Shown here in pieces: positions 15,559 to 24,474 of a stretch of DNA of 29,365 nt (positions are counted from its first letter, which is position 1; each line of letters begins with the position of its first letter). The notes beneath the pieces were generated by a model that was not told the origin of the DNA, did no database searches, and worked only from the letters and a program-made list of their open reading frames with translations. The translations under genes were made by a program, and so were the position numbers. The stretch is from assembly GCA_002364535.1 (NCBI GenBank), contig DEYL01000042.1, forward strand, positions 1 to 29,365. The letters run 5' to 3'. The stretch is from Flavobacteriaceae bacterium UBA3159. GTDB lineage: Bacteria; Bacteroidota; Bacteroidia; Flavobacteriales; Flavobacteriaceae.

Positions 15559-16779
15559 ATGATCGAAGCCAAATCGCTTACGCTTGAAAATACTGTGATC
15601 GTTGGGATCATCAACAGCAGGCAGGATGAGACCCAATCTAAGGAATATCTTGACGAATTGGCCTTTTTGGCACATACGGCAGGAGGAATGGTACTCAAAC
15701 GTTTTATCCAAAAAATGCAGATCCCCAATCCCAAAACCTTTATCGGATCAGGAAAAATGGTAGAGGTCGAACATTTTGTCAACGAAAATGAAGTGACTAC
15801 CGCAGTTTTTGATGATGAGCTGACCCCTGCCCAGCAGGGGAATATCGAAAAAATACTACGTTGCAAAATCCTAGACCGTACCGGTTTGATCTTGGATATT
15901 TTTGCCCAACGCGCTCAAACCAGTTATGCCCGTACTCAGGTAGAATTGGCCCAATATGAATATTTATTACCCCGACTCAAGGGACTTTGGACCCACCTGG
16001 AACGCCAAAGAGGGGGGATAGGAATGCGTGGACCGGGAGAAACTGAGATAGAAACCGACCGACGAATCGTACGGGATAAAATTTCACTTTTAAAGAAAAA
16101 GTTGATCATCATCGACAAACAAATGTCTACCCAAAGGGGGAACCGCGGGGCATTGGTTAGGGTAGCACTGGTAGGCTACACCAATGTGGGCAAATCAACT
16201 CTAATGAATGTTATTGCCAAAAGTGACGTTTTTGCAGAAAACAAACTTTTTGCCACCCTCGACACTACAGTTCGTAAAGTGGTCATTGGTAATTTACCTT
16301 TTCTATTGAGTGATACGGTTGGGTTTATCCGCAAACTACCCACCCAATTGGTTGAGTCTTTTAAAAGTACTTTGGACGAGGTGCAGGAAGCCGATTTGCT
16401 CTTGCATGTGGTAGACATTTCCCATCCCAATTTCGAAGAGCACATCCAGTCGGTCAATCAGATTCTCAGCGAAATAAAGAGTATAGACAAACCTACTCTA
16501 ATGGTTTTTAACAAGATCGATGCATACTGTGCCGAACCTTGGGACGAGACGGATTTGGTGGCCGAGCGGACTTCAAAGCATTACAGCATTGAAGAATGGC
16601 AAAGCACTTGGATGCATCGGGTCAATGATAGGGCGCTGTTTATTTCAGCCTTGAACAAAGAAAATCTCAAGGCTTTTCGGGAAATGGTCTACACCGAAAT
16701 CCGAAAAATTCATATTACCCGTTTTCCCTATAACCATTTTTTGTATCCGGAGGGGCTGAATGATGGCTTCCTGTCCTAA
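15559..16779 (+). CDS. hflX: GTPase HflX, ribosome-associated
   Basis: 406 residues. The N-terminal HflX domain contains GSGKMVEVE and DRTGLILDIFAQRAQT, followed by the family block QRGGIGMRGPGETEIETDRR. The GTPase domain has G1 GYTNVGKS (206-213), G3 DTVGF (252-256) and G4 NKID (318-321). HflX binds the 50S subunit and can split stalled ribosomes under stress. The C-terminus ends with the usual short basic/aromatic tail (RFPYNHFLY). It is the last gene of a three-gene + strand group. Confidence 0.95.
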   Translation: MIEAKSLTLENTVIVGIINSRQDETQSKEYLDELAFLAHTAGGMVLKRFIQKMQIPNPKTFIGSGKMVEVEHFVNENEVTTAVFDDELTPAQQGNIEKILRCKILDRTGLILDIFAQRAQTSYARTQVELAQYEYLLPRLKGLWTHLERQRGGIGMRGPGETEIETDRRIVRDKISLLKKKLIIIDKQMSTQRGNRGALVRVALVGYTNVGKSTLMNVIAKSDVFAENKLFATLDTTVRKVVIGNLPFLLSDTVGFIRKLPTQLVESFKSTLDEVQEADLLLHVVDISHPNFEEHIQSVNQILSEIKSIDKPTLMVFNKIDAYCAEPWDETDLVAERTSKHYSIEEWQSTWMHRVNDRALFISALNKENLKAFREMVYTEIRKIHITRFPYNHFLYPEGLNDGFLS

Positions 16780-16791
16780 ACTCCTTAGAAC

Positions 16792-16799
16792 TACTTTTG
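16792..16799 (+). promoter_or_regulatory. Orphan -7 promoter-like element (TACTTTTG)
   Basis: TACTTTTGCAG fits the TAnnTTTG consensus and lies 12 bases after the hflX stop. The nearest ATG downstream is at 16811 and opens only a 26-codon frame. The 212-base gap holds no other + strand gene that I can support, so the element may be a chance match, a remnant, or the start of a small RNA. Confidence 0.25.
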
Positions 16800-16991
16800 C
16801 AGTTGGCCCAATGATTATGTGGCTGGGAAAAGCCATTACATTTAATTCAACAATTAATCTGCTGCTCTTACCTTCTTCGCCAACGTGTTGATATTCAAAG
16901 TATTTTTCTCTGAAAAAACCGATTGTCTTTTTATTGATCAACTTTTATCTAAATGCCGGATAATGAGCTATGAAGGGACAGGCTTTTTTGT

Positions 16992-17744
16992 TTAAGACTT
17001 TCTTTGGGTCAAGTAGGTATTGGCTTGTGCCTTGGGCAACAAAAGCACATCGGCGATATTCACGTGGTCGGGAGCTTGGGCCATATAGAGGATAAGGTCG
17101 GCGACATCTTTGGCGTGGAGCGGTGTAATTCCCTCATAAACTTTGGAGGCTTTATCTTTGTTTCCTTTAAACCGCACTTCTGAAAATTCGGTATCCACCA
17201 TACCGGGGTGAATGGCACTTACCTTGATCCCTAGAGGATTCAAATCCAAACGAAGTCCTTGGGTAAAAGCATCAACAGCAAATTTACAGCTACAATATAC
17301 ACTTCCATTGGGATAGACTTCTTTGCCGGCAATGGAGCCCAAATTGATGATGTGTCCTGTTTTTCTGGAGACCATAGCGGGTAGAACGGCTTTGGTCACG
17401 TACATCAACCCTTTGACATTGCTGTCGATCATGGCATCCCAATCGTTCAAATCAGATTTATGGACGGGGTTGAGGCCATGGGCATTTCCCGCATTGTTGA
17501 TCAAAATATCAATGGATGAAAAGGCTTCCGGCAGGGAATTGATCTTTTCAAAAACTTTTTTTCTATCCCCTACATCGAAAACCAAAAGATGCGAGGGGGT
17601 ATCGAGTTGCGCCTGCAGTTTTTTTAAACGATTTTCTCTTCGGCCACACAAGATCAAGCGGGCCCCCTCGGCGGCCAATGCTTCTGCTGCTGCCCAGCCA
17701 ATTCCACTGCTGGCTCCCGTAATCATGATGTTTTTTTCTTTCAT
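16992..17744 (-). CDS. Short-chain dehydrogenase/reductase (YdfG-like SDR)
   Basis: 250 residues, a classical SDR. The cofactor loop TGASSGIG is at residues 9-16; CGRRENRL suggests NADP preference through the Arg pair after the second strand. NNAG lies at 83-86. The catalytic set is S137, Y150 and K154 (YCSCK, where many relatives have YCASK). The stretch SAIHPGMVDTEFSEVRFKG resembles the YdfG group of 3-hydroxy acid/serine dehydrogenases, but the substrate is not settled. It is a single gene facing away from the Bat operon. Confidence 0.88.
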   Translation of the reverse strand: MKEKNIMITGASSGIGWAAAEALAAEGARLILCGRRENRLKKLQAQLDTPSHLLVFDVGDRKKVFEKINSLPEAFSSIDILINNAGNAHGLNPVHKSDLNDWDAMIDSNVKGLMYVTKAVLPAMVSRKTGHIINLGSIAGKEVYPNGSVYCSCKFAVDAFTQGLRLDLNPLGIKVSAIHPGMVDTEFSEVRFKGNKDKASKVYEGITPLHAKDVADLILYMAQAPDHVNIADVLLLPKAQANTYLTQRKS

Positions 17745-18059
17745 GGTTTTTTTGTTTTTTGGATGGTCTTACAACAGCGATGAGCAGTCATTTTTTTCAA
17801 CCGACAAAATCCGAAAGCGAGACCCTGAGGCTCCTAATCAATTGTTTTATGTTAAGACCTCTCTACAGGGATTGCATATTATCCTTTTTCTCTTTTGTTT
17901 CTTTTTTAAATTCCCTTAAATTAGGATTTCTAAAATAGGGACTATTCCGGATCAAAAAAACCCCGCGAGCCCCTTATTTTTAACCAATTATTAACAAGCT
18001 AACAAAAAATTTTTTTTCAATTTTGCACCCCAACAAAATAATTTAAAAAGTACTGTAGT
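17745..18059. other. 315-base divergent intergenic region before the Bat operon
   Basis: The gap separates the SDR gene (-) from moxR (+) and must hold promoters for both. The part nearest moxR is AT-rich with runs of T and A; the only -7 candidate is noted separately. I see no clear hairpin terminator, RNA gene or coding remnant. A long + strand open frame crossing it begins inside the SDR gene and is a shadow. Confidence 0.55.
18018..18025 (+). promoter_or_regulatory. Weak -7-like element upstream of moxR (CAATTTTG)
   Basis: CAATTTTG followed by CACCCC matches TAnnTTTG except for the first base. It is 34 bases upstream of the moxR ATG, a plausible distance for the promoter of the whole moxR-bat operon. 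No TTG -33 element is visible. Confidence 0.3.
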
Positions 18060-19067
18060 ATGGAAGAAACAATAAACAAGGCTGTTGATATTAAAGCGAT
18101 CAACGAAAAGATCGAAAAAGAAAGTGCTTTTGTTGATCTACTGACCCTCGAAATCAATAAGGTGATCATAGGACAAAAAGAGATGGTTGAGCGTTTGCTC
18201 ATCGGTCTATTGGGTCGCGGTCATATCCTTCTAGAAGGGGTTCCCGGTCTTGCCAAGACCCTTGCCATCAACACCCTCAGTCAAGCGGTAAAAGGTCAAT
18301 TCAGTCGGATTCAGTTTACCCCCGATTTACTTCCTGCAGATGTTATTGGAACGATGATTTACAACGTAAAAGAGAATGATTTTACGATCAAAAAAGGACC
18401 GGTATTTGCCAACTTTGTCTTGGCAGATGAGATCAACCGGGCCCCGGCTAAGGTCCAGTCAGCTTTGCTCGAAGCCATGCAGGAAAAGCAGGTAACCATT
18501 GGGGATACCACCTTTAAACTCCCTGCTCCCTTTTTGGTAATGGCCACTCAAAACCCCGTAGAGCAAGAGGGAACCTATCCCTTGCCAGAAGCTCAAGTGG
18601 ATCGTTTTATGCTCAAAACCATTATTGATTATCCAAAGTTGGAGGAAGAACAAATTATTGTTCGTTCCAACCTTAACAATGTGAAAGAAAAAGTCAATGC
18701 TGTAGTAACTACTAAGCAGATTGATACCGCGCAAGCCACCGTAAGGGAAATCTATATGGATGAAAAAATTGAAAAATACATCCTCGATCTGGTTTTTGCT
18801 ACCCGTTATCCGGAACGCTACAACTTGGCCTCCATCAAACCCTTAATCAGTTTTGGTGCTTCTCCCCGTGGAAGTATCAATTTGGCCACTGCTGCCAAAT
18901 GTCACGCCTTTTTAAAACACCGAGGCTATGTCATTCCTGAAGATGTTCGTGCTGTCATATACGATGTATTGAGGCACCGTATCGGATTGACTTACGAAGC
19001 CGAGGCAGAAAACGTGACCACTGAAGATTTGATCAGCCAAATCATCAATGAGGTTGAAGTCCCATAG
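18060..19067 (+). CDS. MoxR family AAA+ ATPase
   Basis: 335 residues. The Walker A motif GVPGLAKT is at 60-67 and Walker B FVLADEIN at 119-126. NRAPAKVQSALLEAMQE and the sensor-1 block ATQNPVEQEGTYPLPEAQ are the standard MoxR signatures. MoxR ATPases act as chaperones that work with von Willebrand factor A (VWA) proteins; here the partners are the DUF58, BatA and BatB proteins encoded downstream. The protein is cytoplasmic. It is the first gene of the operon, 36 bases before the DUF58 gene. Confidence 0.95.
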   Translation: MEETINKAVDIKAINEKIEKESAFVDLLTLEINKVIIGQKEMVERLLIGLLGRGHILLEGVPGLAKTLAINTLSQAVKGQFSRIQFTPDLLPADVIGTMIYNVKENDFTIKKGPVFANFVLADEINRAPAKVQSALLEAMQEKQVTIGDTTFKLPAPFLVMATQNPVEQEGTYPLPEAQVDRFMLKTIIDYPKLEEEQIIVRSNLNNVKEKVNAVVTTKQIDTAQATVREIYMDEKIEKYILDLVFATRYPERYNLASIKPLISFGASPRGSINLATAAKCHAFLKHRGYVIPEDVRAVIYDVLRHRIGLTYEAEAENVTTEDLISQIINEVEVP

Positions 19068-19103
19068 GGCTTTCGTCTTTTTTTACTTCAAATTCTAGCA
19101 CCC

Positions 19104-19970
19104 ATGGACACTAAGGAGCTCTTAAAAAAAGTTCGTAAAATTGAAATCAAGACCCGTCGCTTGAGCGATAATATCTTTGGAGGAGAATACCACAGTACCT
19201 TCAAAGGTAGGGGAATGACTTTCAGTGAAGTGCGCCAATATCAATATGGGGATGATGTGAGAAGCATCGACTGGAATGTGACAGCCCGCTACAACGAACC
19301 CTTTGTAAAAGTTTTTGAGGAAGAAAGGGAGTTGACCCTCATGTTGATGATCGATGTCAGTGGATCAGAGTTGTTTGGTACTCAAGGACAATTCAAGAGA
19401 GAGGAATTGACCGAAATCGCTGCAACATTGTCTTTTTCGGCCATGCAAAACAGTGATAAAGTGGGATTGATTCTCTTTTCGGATCAGATAGAATTGTTCA
19501 TCCCACCCAAAAAAGGACGTTCTCATGTTTTGCGGATCATACGTGAACTTTTGGAATATAAACCCCAAAGTCAAAAAACGAGTATCAGCAATGCCCTTGA
19601 ATTTTTATCGGGAGTGATGAAAAAGAAAGCCATAGTCTTTATGATGTCCGATTTTATGGACAGTGGCTATGAAAAGACCCTGAGGATCGTAGCCAAAAAA
19701 CATGATCTAACAGGGATTAGAATCTACGACCGACACGAAGAAAATATGCCCAAAATCGGTTTGGTTCCCATGGTAGATAACGAAACGGGTCAGACGGCTT
19801 GGGTCAATACCCAATCGGCCAGCGTTAGAAAAGCCTATGCAGACCAATACCGTTTTGTGGTGAGCGAATTTGAAAACCTTTTTCACAAAAATGGTGCAGG
19901 AACTTTGCACAGTAGGCTGGACGAAAGCTATGTCAAAAAGTTGTTGAACTATTTTAAATCCAGAGGCTAA
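19104..19970 (+). CDS. DUF58 domain protein (VWA-like, MoxR partner)
   Basis: 288 residues. The N-terminal IEIKTRRLSDNIFGGEYHS and the block GRGMTFSEVRQYQYGDDVR with SIDWNVTARYNEPFVK are the DUF58 signature. A degenerate VWA-like domain follows, with IDVSGS as a metal-site-like motif near the middle. No signal peptide or membrane segment is seen, so it is cytoplasmic, as expected for the member that sits between MoxR and the membrane Bat proteins. Its stop abuts the next ATG directly, indicating coupled translation. Confidence 0.93.
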   Translation: MDTKELLKKVRKIEIKTRRLSDNIFGGEYHSTFKGRGMTFSEVRQYQYGDDVRSIDWNVTARYNEPFVKVFEEERELTLMLMIDVSGSELFGTQGQFKREELTEIAATLSFSAMQNSDKVGLILFSDQIELFIPPKKGRSHVLRIIRELLEYKPQSQKTSISNALEFLSGVMKKKAIVFMMSDFMDSGYEKTLRIVAKKHDLTGIRIYDRHEENMPKIGLVPMVDNETGQTAWVNTQSASVRKAYADQYRFVVSEFENLFHKNGAGTLHSRLDESYVKKLLNYFKSRG

Positions 19971-21605
19971 ATGAAGGAAAAGATTTTGCTTTTATGGGCC
20001 TGTCTCTTTTCTACACCTTTGCTTTTTGCCCAAATGGGCTATGATGTGCAAGTGGCAGTAGATACCACCAAAATGCGTATAGGAGAACAAATAGAATACA
20101 TTCTTCAAGTAAAGGCTGACTCTACCGCACAGATCACTTTTTCAGAGCAACCATTTTTTGCGCCTTTTGAAGTTTTAGAAGAAAGTCCTATCGACACCAT
20201 CAGAGCCCAAAGTCATTATCTTTTTACCAAAAAATACGCCCTGATACAGTTTGACTCCGGGGCCTACTGGTTGCCTCCCCAAAAGGTAATGGTCAACGGT
20301 TTTTCCAAAATATCAGATTCCCTTCTGGTTCAGGTGGCTAACGTTCCGGTTGACACCCTCAAACAAAAACTTTTTGATATCAAACCTGTTGCAGTAGTAG
20401 CGGAAAATTTTGATGCCCTCACCCAAAGTATTGTTTATGCGGCATTGGCGGTATTATTATTGGTGGCATTGATTTACGCCTTTTTCTTTGCCAAAAAAAG
20501 AAGAGAAGAACGCAAGAGAAAATTGCCTCCCTTCGAACGTGCGATTGAGGAACTAAAAGCCCTGGAAACCGTTACCCCCTCCTTACAAGAGGAATACAAA
20601 CAGTACTATTCACGGCTAACCGATGTAGTGAGGCGCTATTTGGAAGAAGAAGCCAAAATCTCCGCTCTGGAGAGCACCACCGATGAGCTGTTACTAAAAT
20701 TAGAGGCTTTAAAACAATCGGGGCAGTTGGAGTTGGAAAGGGAAACGATCAAGAACCTCAAAACGGTTTTACAAATCGCCGATTTGGTCAAGTTTGCCCG
20801 ATCTACCCCCGAGTTTGGCACTACAGCCAAAGATAGGGAATTGGTGGAAGGTGTAGTGATAGAAACCAAAGAGGCCTTGCCGGAACCCACGCCTGAGGAG
20901 ATTCGACAGCGAGAGGAATACCGTCTTTTACTAGCCAAAAAAAGAAGAAAAAAACAGTTGCAGTGGGGCTTGGCGTCTGTTGGAATATTGATGATTTTGA
21001 GTTTGGGAATCGCCATAGGGATATATGGTTACTATCCGGTAAGAGATACCTTGGTGGGATATCCTACCATACATCTGAAAAATAAGGAGTGGGTGACCAG
21101 TCAATATGGAACCCCTCCCGTAAAAATTTCTACTCCGGAGGTATTGAGAAGGGTAAAAACAGAAAAGGGAGGTGCATTGCGTTTTTCCTCCGGTAATTAC
21201 GATGCTCCTTTCTATATCGATCTGGTATTTAGCAAAAAACCGCCGAAGCAGCAGGGAGAAGAAGCTCCTTCAAAAGAAGATCAGCAGGCCCAACAGAAAG
21301 AAAAAGTTCAAGAATTGATCAATGCCATCATCAACGATTTTCAATCCAGAGGGGCGGTCAACATACTGATCAAAGAGGAAGAAATCACTACCTTATCTGG
21401 TATTCCGGCACTTAAAATTTTTGGAACACTCGATTACCCAAAAAAAGGAAAAAGCAAAAGAGTACGTTGCAATTATACCACTCATGTATTTGATTTTGAA
21501 CAGGGGGGGATCAACCTTACTTTGCTGTATGAAAAGGAGGATCGATATGGAGAATCCATTGAAAAAAGGGTCATGGATAGTTTTGAATTGATAAAAGAAT
21601 TATAG
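19971..21605 (+). CDS. BatD-like membrane protein with C-terminal extracytoplasmic extension
   Basis: 544 residues. A signal peptide (ending near LLFAQ, about residue 21) precedes a beta-rich BatD-like periplasmic domain to about 150. The first membrane segment is about 154-174. A cytoplasmic helical domain follows with TDVVRRYLEEEA and ALESTTDELL, a pattern shared with DUF4381/BatD-type proteins. A second membrane segment is at about 332-354, then a 190-residue domain (355-544) containing a Gln/Lys/Glu-rich insert. I do not recognise this last domain. The gene lies between the DUF58 and batA genes (0 and 3 bases away), so it belongs to the Bat complex; its role is unknown. Confidence 0.75.
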   Translation: MKEKILLLWACLFSTPLLFAQMGYDVQVAVDTTKMRIGEQIEYILQVKADSTAQITFSEQPFFAPFEVLEESPIDTIRAQSHYLFTKKYALIQFDSGAYWLPPQKVMVNGFSKISDSLLVQVANVPVDTLKQKLFDIKPVAVVAENFDALTQSIVYAALAVLLLVALIYAFFFAKKRREERKRKLPPFERAIEELKALETVTPSLQEEYKQYYSRLTDVVRRYLEEEAKISALESTTDELLLKLEALKQSGQLELERETIKNLKTVLQIADLVKFARSTPEFGTTAKDRELVEGVVIETKEALPEPTPEEIRQREEYRLLLAKKRRKKQLQWGLASVGILMILSLGIAIGIYGYYPVRDTLVGYPTIHLKNKEWVTSQYGTPPVKISTPEVLRRVKTEKGGALRFSSGNYDAPFYIDLVFSKKPPKQQGEEAPSKEDQQAQQKEKVQELINAIINDFQSRGAVNILIKEEEITTLSGIPALKIFGTLDYPKKGKSKRVRCNYTTHVFDFEQGGINLTLLYEKEDRYGESIEKRVMDSFELIKEL

Positions 21606-21608
21606 AAG

Positions 21609-22613
21609 ATGTTTGAAGGTATTTACTTTGCGAATCCCGATTACCTTTGGTTGCTGCTTGCGCTTCCGCTGTTGGTGGGATGGTATGTCTTTAGCCGAAA
21701 AAAAACACAAGCGATTTTAAAAATTTCTTCTCTCAATGGCTTTCGGGCAAAGTCCAGTTTTTTGGCCCAATTACAGCCTACCTTGTTTGTTCTGAGAATT
21801 TTGTCTCTCGCTTTGATTGTAATGGCTTTGGCCCGCCCCCAAACCATGGATGTTTCTACCCGAACCAAAACCAATAAAGGAATTGATATCGTTATGGCCA
21901 TAGACATTTCTTCCAGTATGTTGGCACAGGATCTAAAACCCAATCGCTTGACTGCCCTCAAAAGGGTAGCGGCGTCTTTTGTCGATGACCGCATGAGCGA
22001 CCGGATAGGATTGGTGATTTATGCGGGAGAAAGTTATACCAAAACCCCCATCACCAGCGATCGTGCTATTGTCAAAAATACCTTGGGAGAAATTCAATTT
22101 GAGGGATTGATCGAGGATGGAACTGCTATTGGAATGGGATTGGCTACTTCGGTAAACCGTCTTAAAGACAGCCGTGCCAAAAGCAAGGTCATTATTCTGT
22201 TGACAGACGGAGTGAATAACTCCGGATTTATCGATCCTAAAATCGCCAGTGAATTGGCCGTAGAGTACGAAATTAAAACCTACACCATAGGATTGGGAAG
22301 TAATGGAACTGCAAGGGCACCCGTAGGACTTTTACCCAATGGAAAATTCCAATACGGAATGACCAAGGTAGAAATTGATGAGGAATTGCTCAAGACCATT
22401 GCCGAAAAGACAGGAGGATTGTACTTCCGTGCAACCGATAATAAAAAGCTGGAGGAGATTTATCAGGAAATCAACAAGCTGGAAAAAACCGAAATCGAAG
22501 AGTTTAAGTATTATAATTACGATGAAAAATTCAGGCCTTTGATATTGTTGGCACTGGCTTTGCTGTTTATAGAATGGTTAATGAGAAATACCCTTTTTAG
22601 AAGTTTTATTTGA
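21609..22613 (+). CDS. batA: BatA, VWA domain membrane protein
   Basis: 334 residues. The N-terminal aerotolerance-type region has a membrane segment at about 12-28 and another at about 58-75, then a VWA domain. The MIDAS motif is D99-x-S101-x-S103 (AIDISSS) with the later LLTDG aspartate. A C-terminal membrane segment (LILLALALLFIEWL) closes the protein, so the VWA domain faces the periplasm or is held at the membrane. Bat proteins were first linked to oxygen tolerance in Bacteroides; the mechanism remains open. It lies 3 bases from the upstream gene and 1 base from batB. Confidence 0.92.
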   Translation: MFEGIYFANPDYLWLLLALPLLVGWYVFSRKKTQAILKISSLNGFRAKSSFLAQLQPTLFVLRILSLALIVMALARPQTMDVSTRTKTNKGIDIVMAIDISSSMLAQDLKPNRLTALKRVAASFVDDRMSDRIGLVIYAGESYTKTPITSDRAIVKNTLGEIQFEGLIEDGTAIGMGLATSVNRLKDSRAKSKVIILLTDGVNNSGFIDPKIASELAVEYEIKTYTIGLGSNGTARAPVGLLPNGKFQYGMTKVEIDEELLKTIAEKTGGLYFRATDNKKLEEIYQEINKLEKTEIEEFKYYNYDEKFRPLILLALALLFIEWLMRNTLFRSFI

Positions 22614-22614
22614 T

Positions 22615-23649
22615 ATGTATCAATTAGACGCACCTTTTTACTTTTATGGTTTGGGCATCTTGCCCATACTCTGGGGGGCCTATTTTTTGGTGATGGGATG
22701 GAAGCGACGTGCTCAAAACAGATTTGCCCACGTGGGCTTGATGGAAAAGTTAAGTCCTCACCGTTCAAAGTTCAAACCTGCCTTTAAACTATTGATGCTT
22801 TCGCTCGGAATTTCCTTTTTGATCTTGGGTCTGGTGAATCCTAAAATAGGAACCCAACTGGAGACCGTAAAAAGGGAGGGTGTAGATATTGTTTTTGCCA
22901 TTGACGTATCCAAAAGTATGCTGGCAGAGGACATTGCCCCCAACCGATTAGAGAAGTCCAAACGCTTGGTGTCTGCCATCATCAATCAGTTGGCCAGTGA
23001 CCGAATTGGCATCATTGCCTATGCTGCCCAAGCCATTCCTCAGTTGCCCATTACCACCGACTATGGAGCGGCCAAAATGTTTTTGCAAGCCCTCAATACA
23101 AATATGCTTTCCTCACAAGGAACAGCGCTGGATGCTGCCCTAGACCTCTCGGGAACTTATTTCGACGATGAGGATCAAACCAACAGGGTGGTCTTTTTGA
23201 TTTCAGACGGAGAAGATCATTCTGAAGAAGGGGCCTCTGCCGCCCAAAGAGCTGCGAATATGGGGATCCGAATTTTTACTTTTGGCGTAGGTACCGACGA
23301 AGGGGCTCCCATTCCCATCAAACGCAATGGGGTGGTAGAGTCCTACAAAAAAGACATGGAAGGGGAGACCGTGATCACCAAAAGAAATCCTGTAATACTC
23401 CAAGAGATAGCTGAAGCAGCAGATGGGGAATATGTGGATGGAAACGATACCCAAGCAGTGGTGGATTTTGTGGCAGAGACGCTAAAAAACATGGATAAAA
23501 AGGAATTTGAGGCCAAAAAATTTGTGAGCTACAAAGACCAGTTTCAGGCTTTTATTTTTGCAGGATTCCTATTAATTTTGTTGGAGATGTTTCTTTTTGA
23601 AACCAAAACCAAATGGGTACAACGTCTAAATTTGTTCAACGAAAAATGA
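22615..23649 (+). CDS. batB: BatB, VWA domain membrane protein
   Basis: 344 residues, a paralog of batA with the same layout: membrane segments near 9-27 and 58-75, a VWA domain and a C-terminal membrane anchor (AFIFAGFLLILLEMFLF). The MIDAS is D97-x-S99-x-S101 (AIDVSKS) with ISDGEDHSE downstream. It most likely forms a complex with BatA. The start ATG is 1 base after the batA stop, and its stop overlaps the batC start as ATGA. Confidence 0.92.
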   Translation: MYQLDAPFYFYGLGILPILWGAYFLVMGWKRRAQNRFAHVGLMEKLSPHRSKFKPAFKLLMLSLGISFLILGLVNPKIGTQLETVKREGVDIVFAIDVSKSMLAEDIAPNRLEKSKRLVSAIINQLASDRIGIIAYAAQAIPQLPITTDYGAAKMFLQALNTNMLSSQGTALDAALDLSGTYFDDEDQTNRVVFLISDGEDHSEEGASAAQRAANMGIRIFTFGVGTDEGAPIPIKRNGVVESYKKDMEGETVITKRNPVILQEIAEAADGEYVDGNDTQAVVDFVAETLKNMDKKEFEAKKFVSYKDQFQAFIFAGFLLILLEMFLFETKTKWVQRLNLFNEK

Positions 23650-24464
23650 TGCACAAGCCGATCTTTTTTTGGGGACTTCTATTTTTTGGGATGTCATTGA
23701 TGGCCCAACAGGGGGAAGTGATCAATCATATCTATGATGGAAATGAACAAGCCTCTGCCGAGCTTTTTGACGAGGCAGAAATGGCCTATCGCAGGGCGCT
23801 GTCAAAAGCCCCCGAAAAACCGGAGGCCCTGTATAACCTTGGAAATACCCATTTCCAAGAACAGGATTTTGATGAGGCCAAACAACGCTTTTTTCAAACC
23901 CAAAAATTTGCGGAGAACAAATCCAGCAAACACCATGCTTTTCACAACCTTGGTAATGTGTTCATGAAACAAAAAGACTATGCCAAGGCCGTAGAGGCCT
24001 ATAAAAATGCCCTGCGAAATAATCCCGAGGACGAAGAGACCCGATACAATTACGCTTTGGCCAAAGAGTTGTTGGAAAAGGAACAAGAGCAAGAACAAAA
24101 CCAAGATCAAAACGATCAGCAGGATCAAAATGATCAAGAGGATCAGCAGGATCAGGACAACAAGGACGATAATAAAGAAGGCGATAAGGACAAAGATCCT
24201 GGAAAGGAAGATGAGGACAAGGAGGGAGATGAAGGAGAGGACAAAGAGGATAAAAAAGACGAGGGGGATCAAGAAAAACAGAAACAACCGGAGCAGGATG
24301 ATTCTGAAAAAGAGCAACCCTCAAAACCTCAACAAACTGAACTTTCTCCAGAGCAGGTTAAAAGCTTGTTGGAAGCCATGAGCAATCAAGAGAAAAAAGT
24401 ACAAGACAAAGTCAATGCCGAGAAGGTTCAGGGAACACCCGTAAGAGGACAAAAAGATTGGTAA
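23646..24464 (+). CDS. batC: BatC, TPR protein with long acidic low-complexity linker
   Basis: 272 residues from ATG 23646 (ATGA overlap with batB; a second ATG at 23649 is equally possible). A signal peptide (FFGMSLMAQQ) is followed by about three TPR repeats, including PEALYNLGNTHFQEQDFDEA and KQKDYAKAVEAYKNALRNNP. Residues from about 143 to 230 are a low-complexity run of Gln, Asp, Glu, Asn and Lys. A conserved-looking tail, LSPEQVKSLLEAMSNQEKKV, then TPVRGQKDW, ends the protein. TPR units suggest a scaffold in the periplasmic Bat complex. The repeat tract creates long hydrophobic shadow frames on the other strand that are not genes. Confidence 0.9.
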   Translation: MMHKPIFFWGLLFFGMSLMAQQGEVINHIYDGNEQASAELFDEAEMAYRRALSKAPEKPEALYNLGNTHFQEQDFDEAKQRFFQTQKFAENKSSKHHAFHNLGNVFMKQKDYAKAVEAYKNALRNNPEDEETRYNYALAKELLEKEQEQEQNQDQNDQQDQNDQEDQQDQDNKDDNKEGDKDKDPGKEDEDKEGDEGEDKEDKKDEGDQEKQKQPEQDDSEKEQPSKPQQTELSPEQVKSLLEAMSNQEKKVQDKVNAEKVQGTPVRGQKDW

Positions 24465-24474
24465 AGATTAATTG

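Noticed and set aside
16645..16941. A 98-residue - strand frame starting in the gap after hflX
   Set aside because: A third of it lies over the hflX C-terminus and I recognise no motif. Its first 50 residues look mildly protein-like, but not enough to call a gene or remnant.
17323..17919. A 198-codon + strand frame across the SDR gene and the intergenic region
   Set aside because: It is antisense to an SDR with complete catalytic motifs, and its part in the gap has no recognisable sequence or start context.
17940..17975. A GC-rich stretch flanked by A and T runs (near CCCCGCGAGCCCC) as a terminator
   Set aside because: The two C-rich halves are direct rather than inverted, so no stable stem forms.
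23802..24324. Two long - strand open frames rich in Leu/Ile or Pro opposite batC
   Set aside because: They are the complement of the Gln/Asp/Glu/Lys-rich batC tract; their composition is a by-product of that repeat, and batC has clear TPR motifs and operon position.
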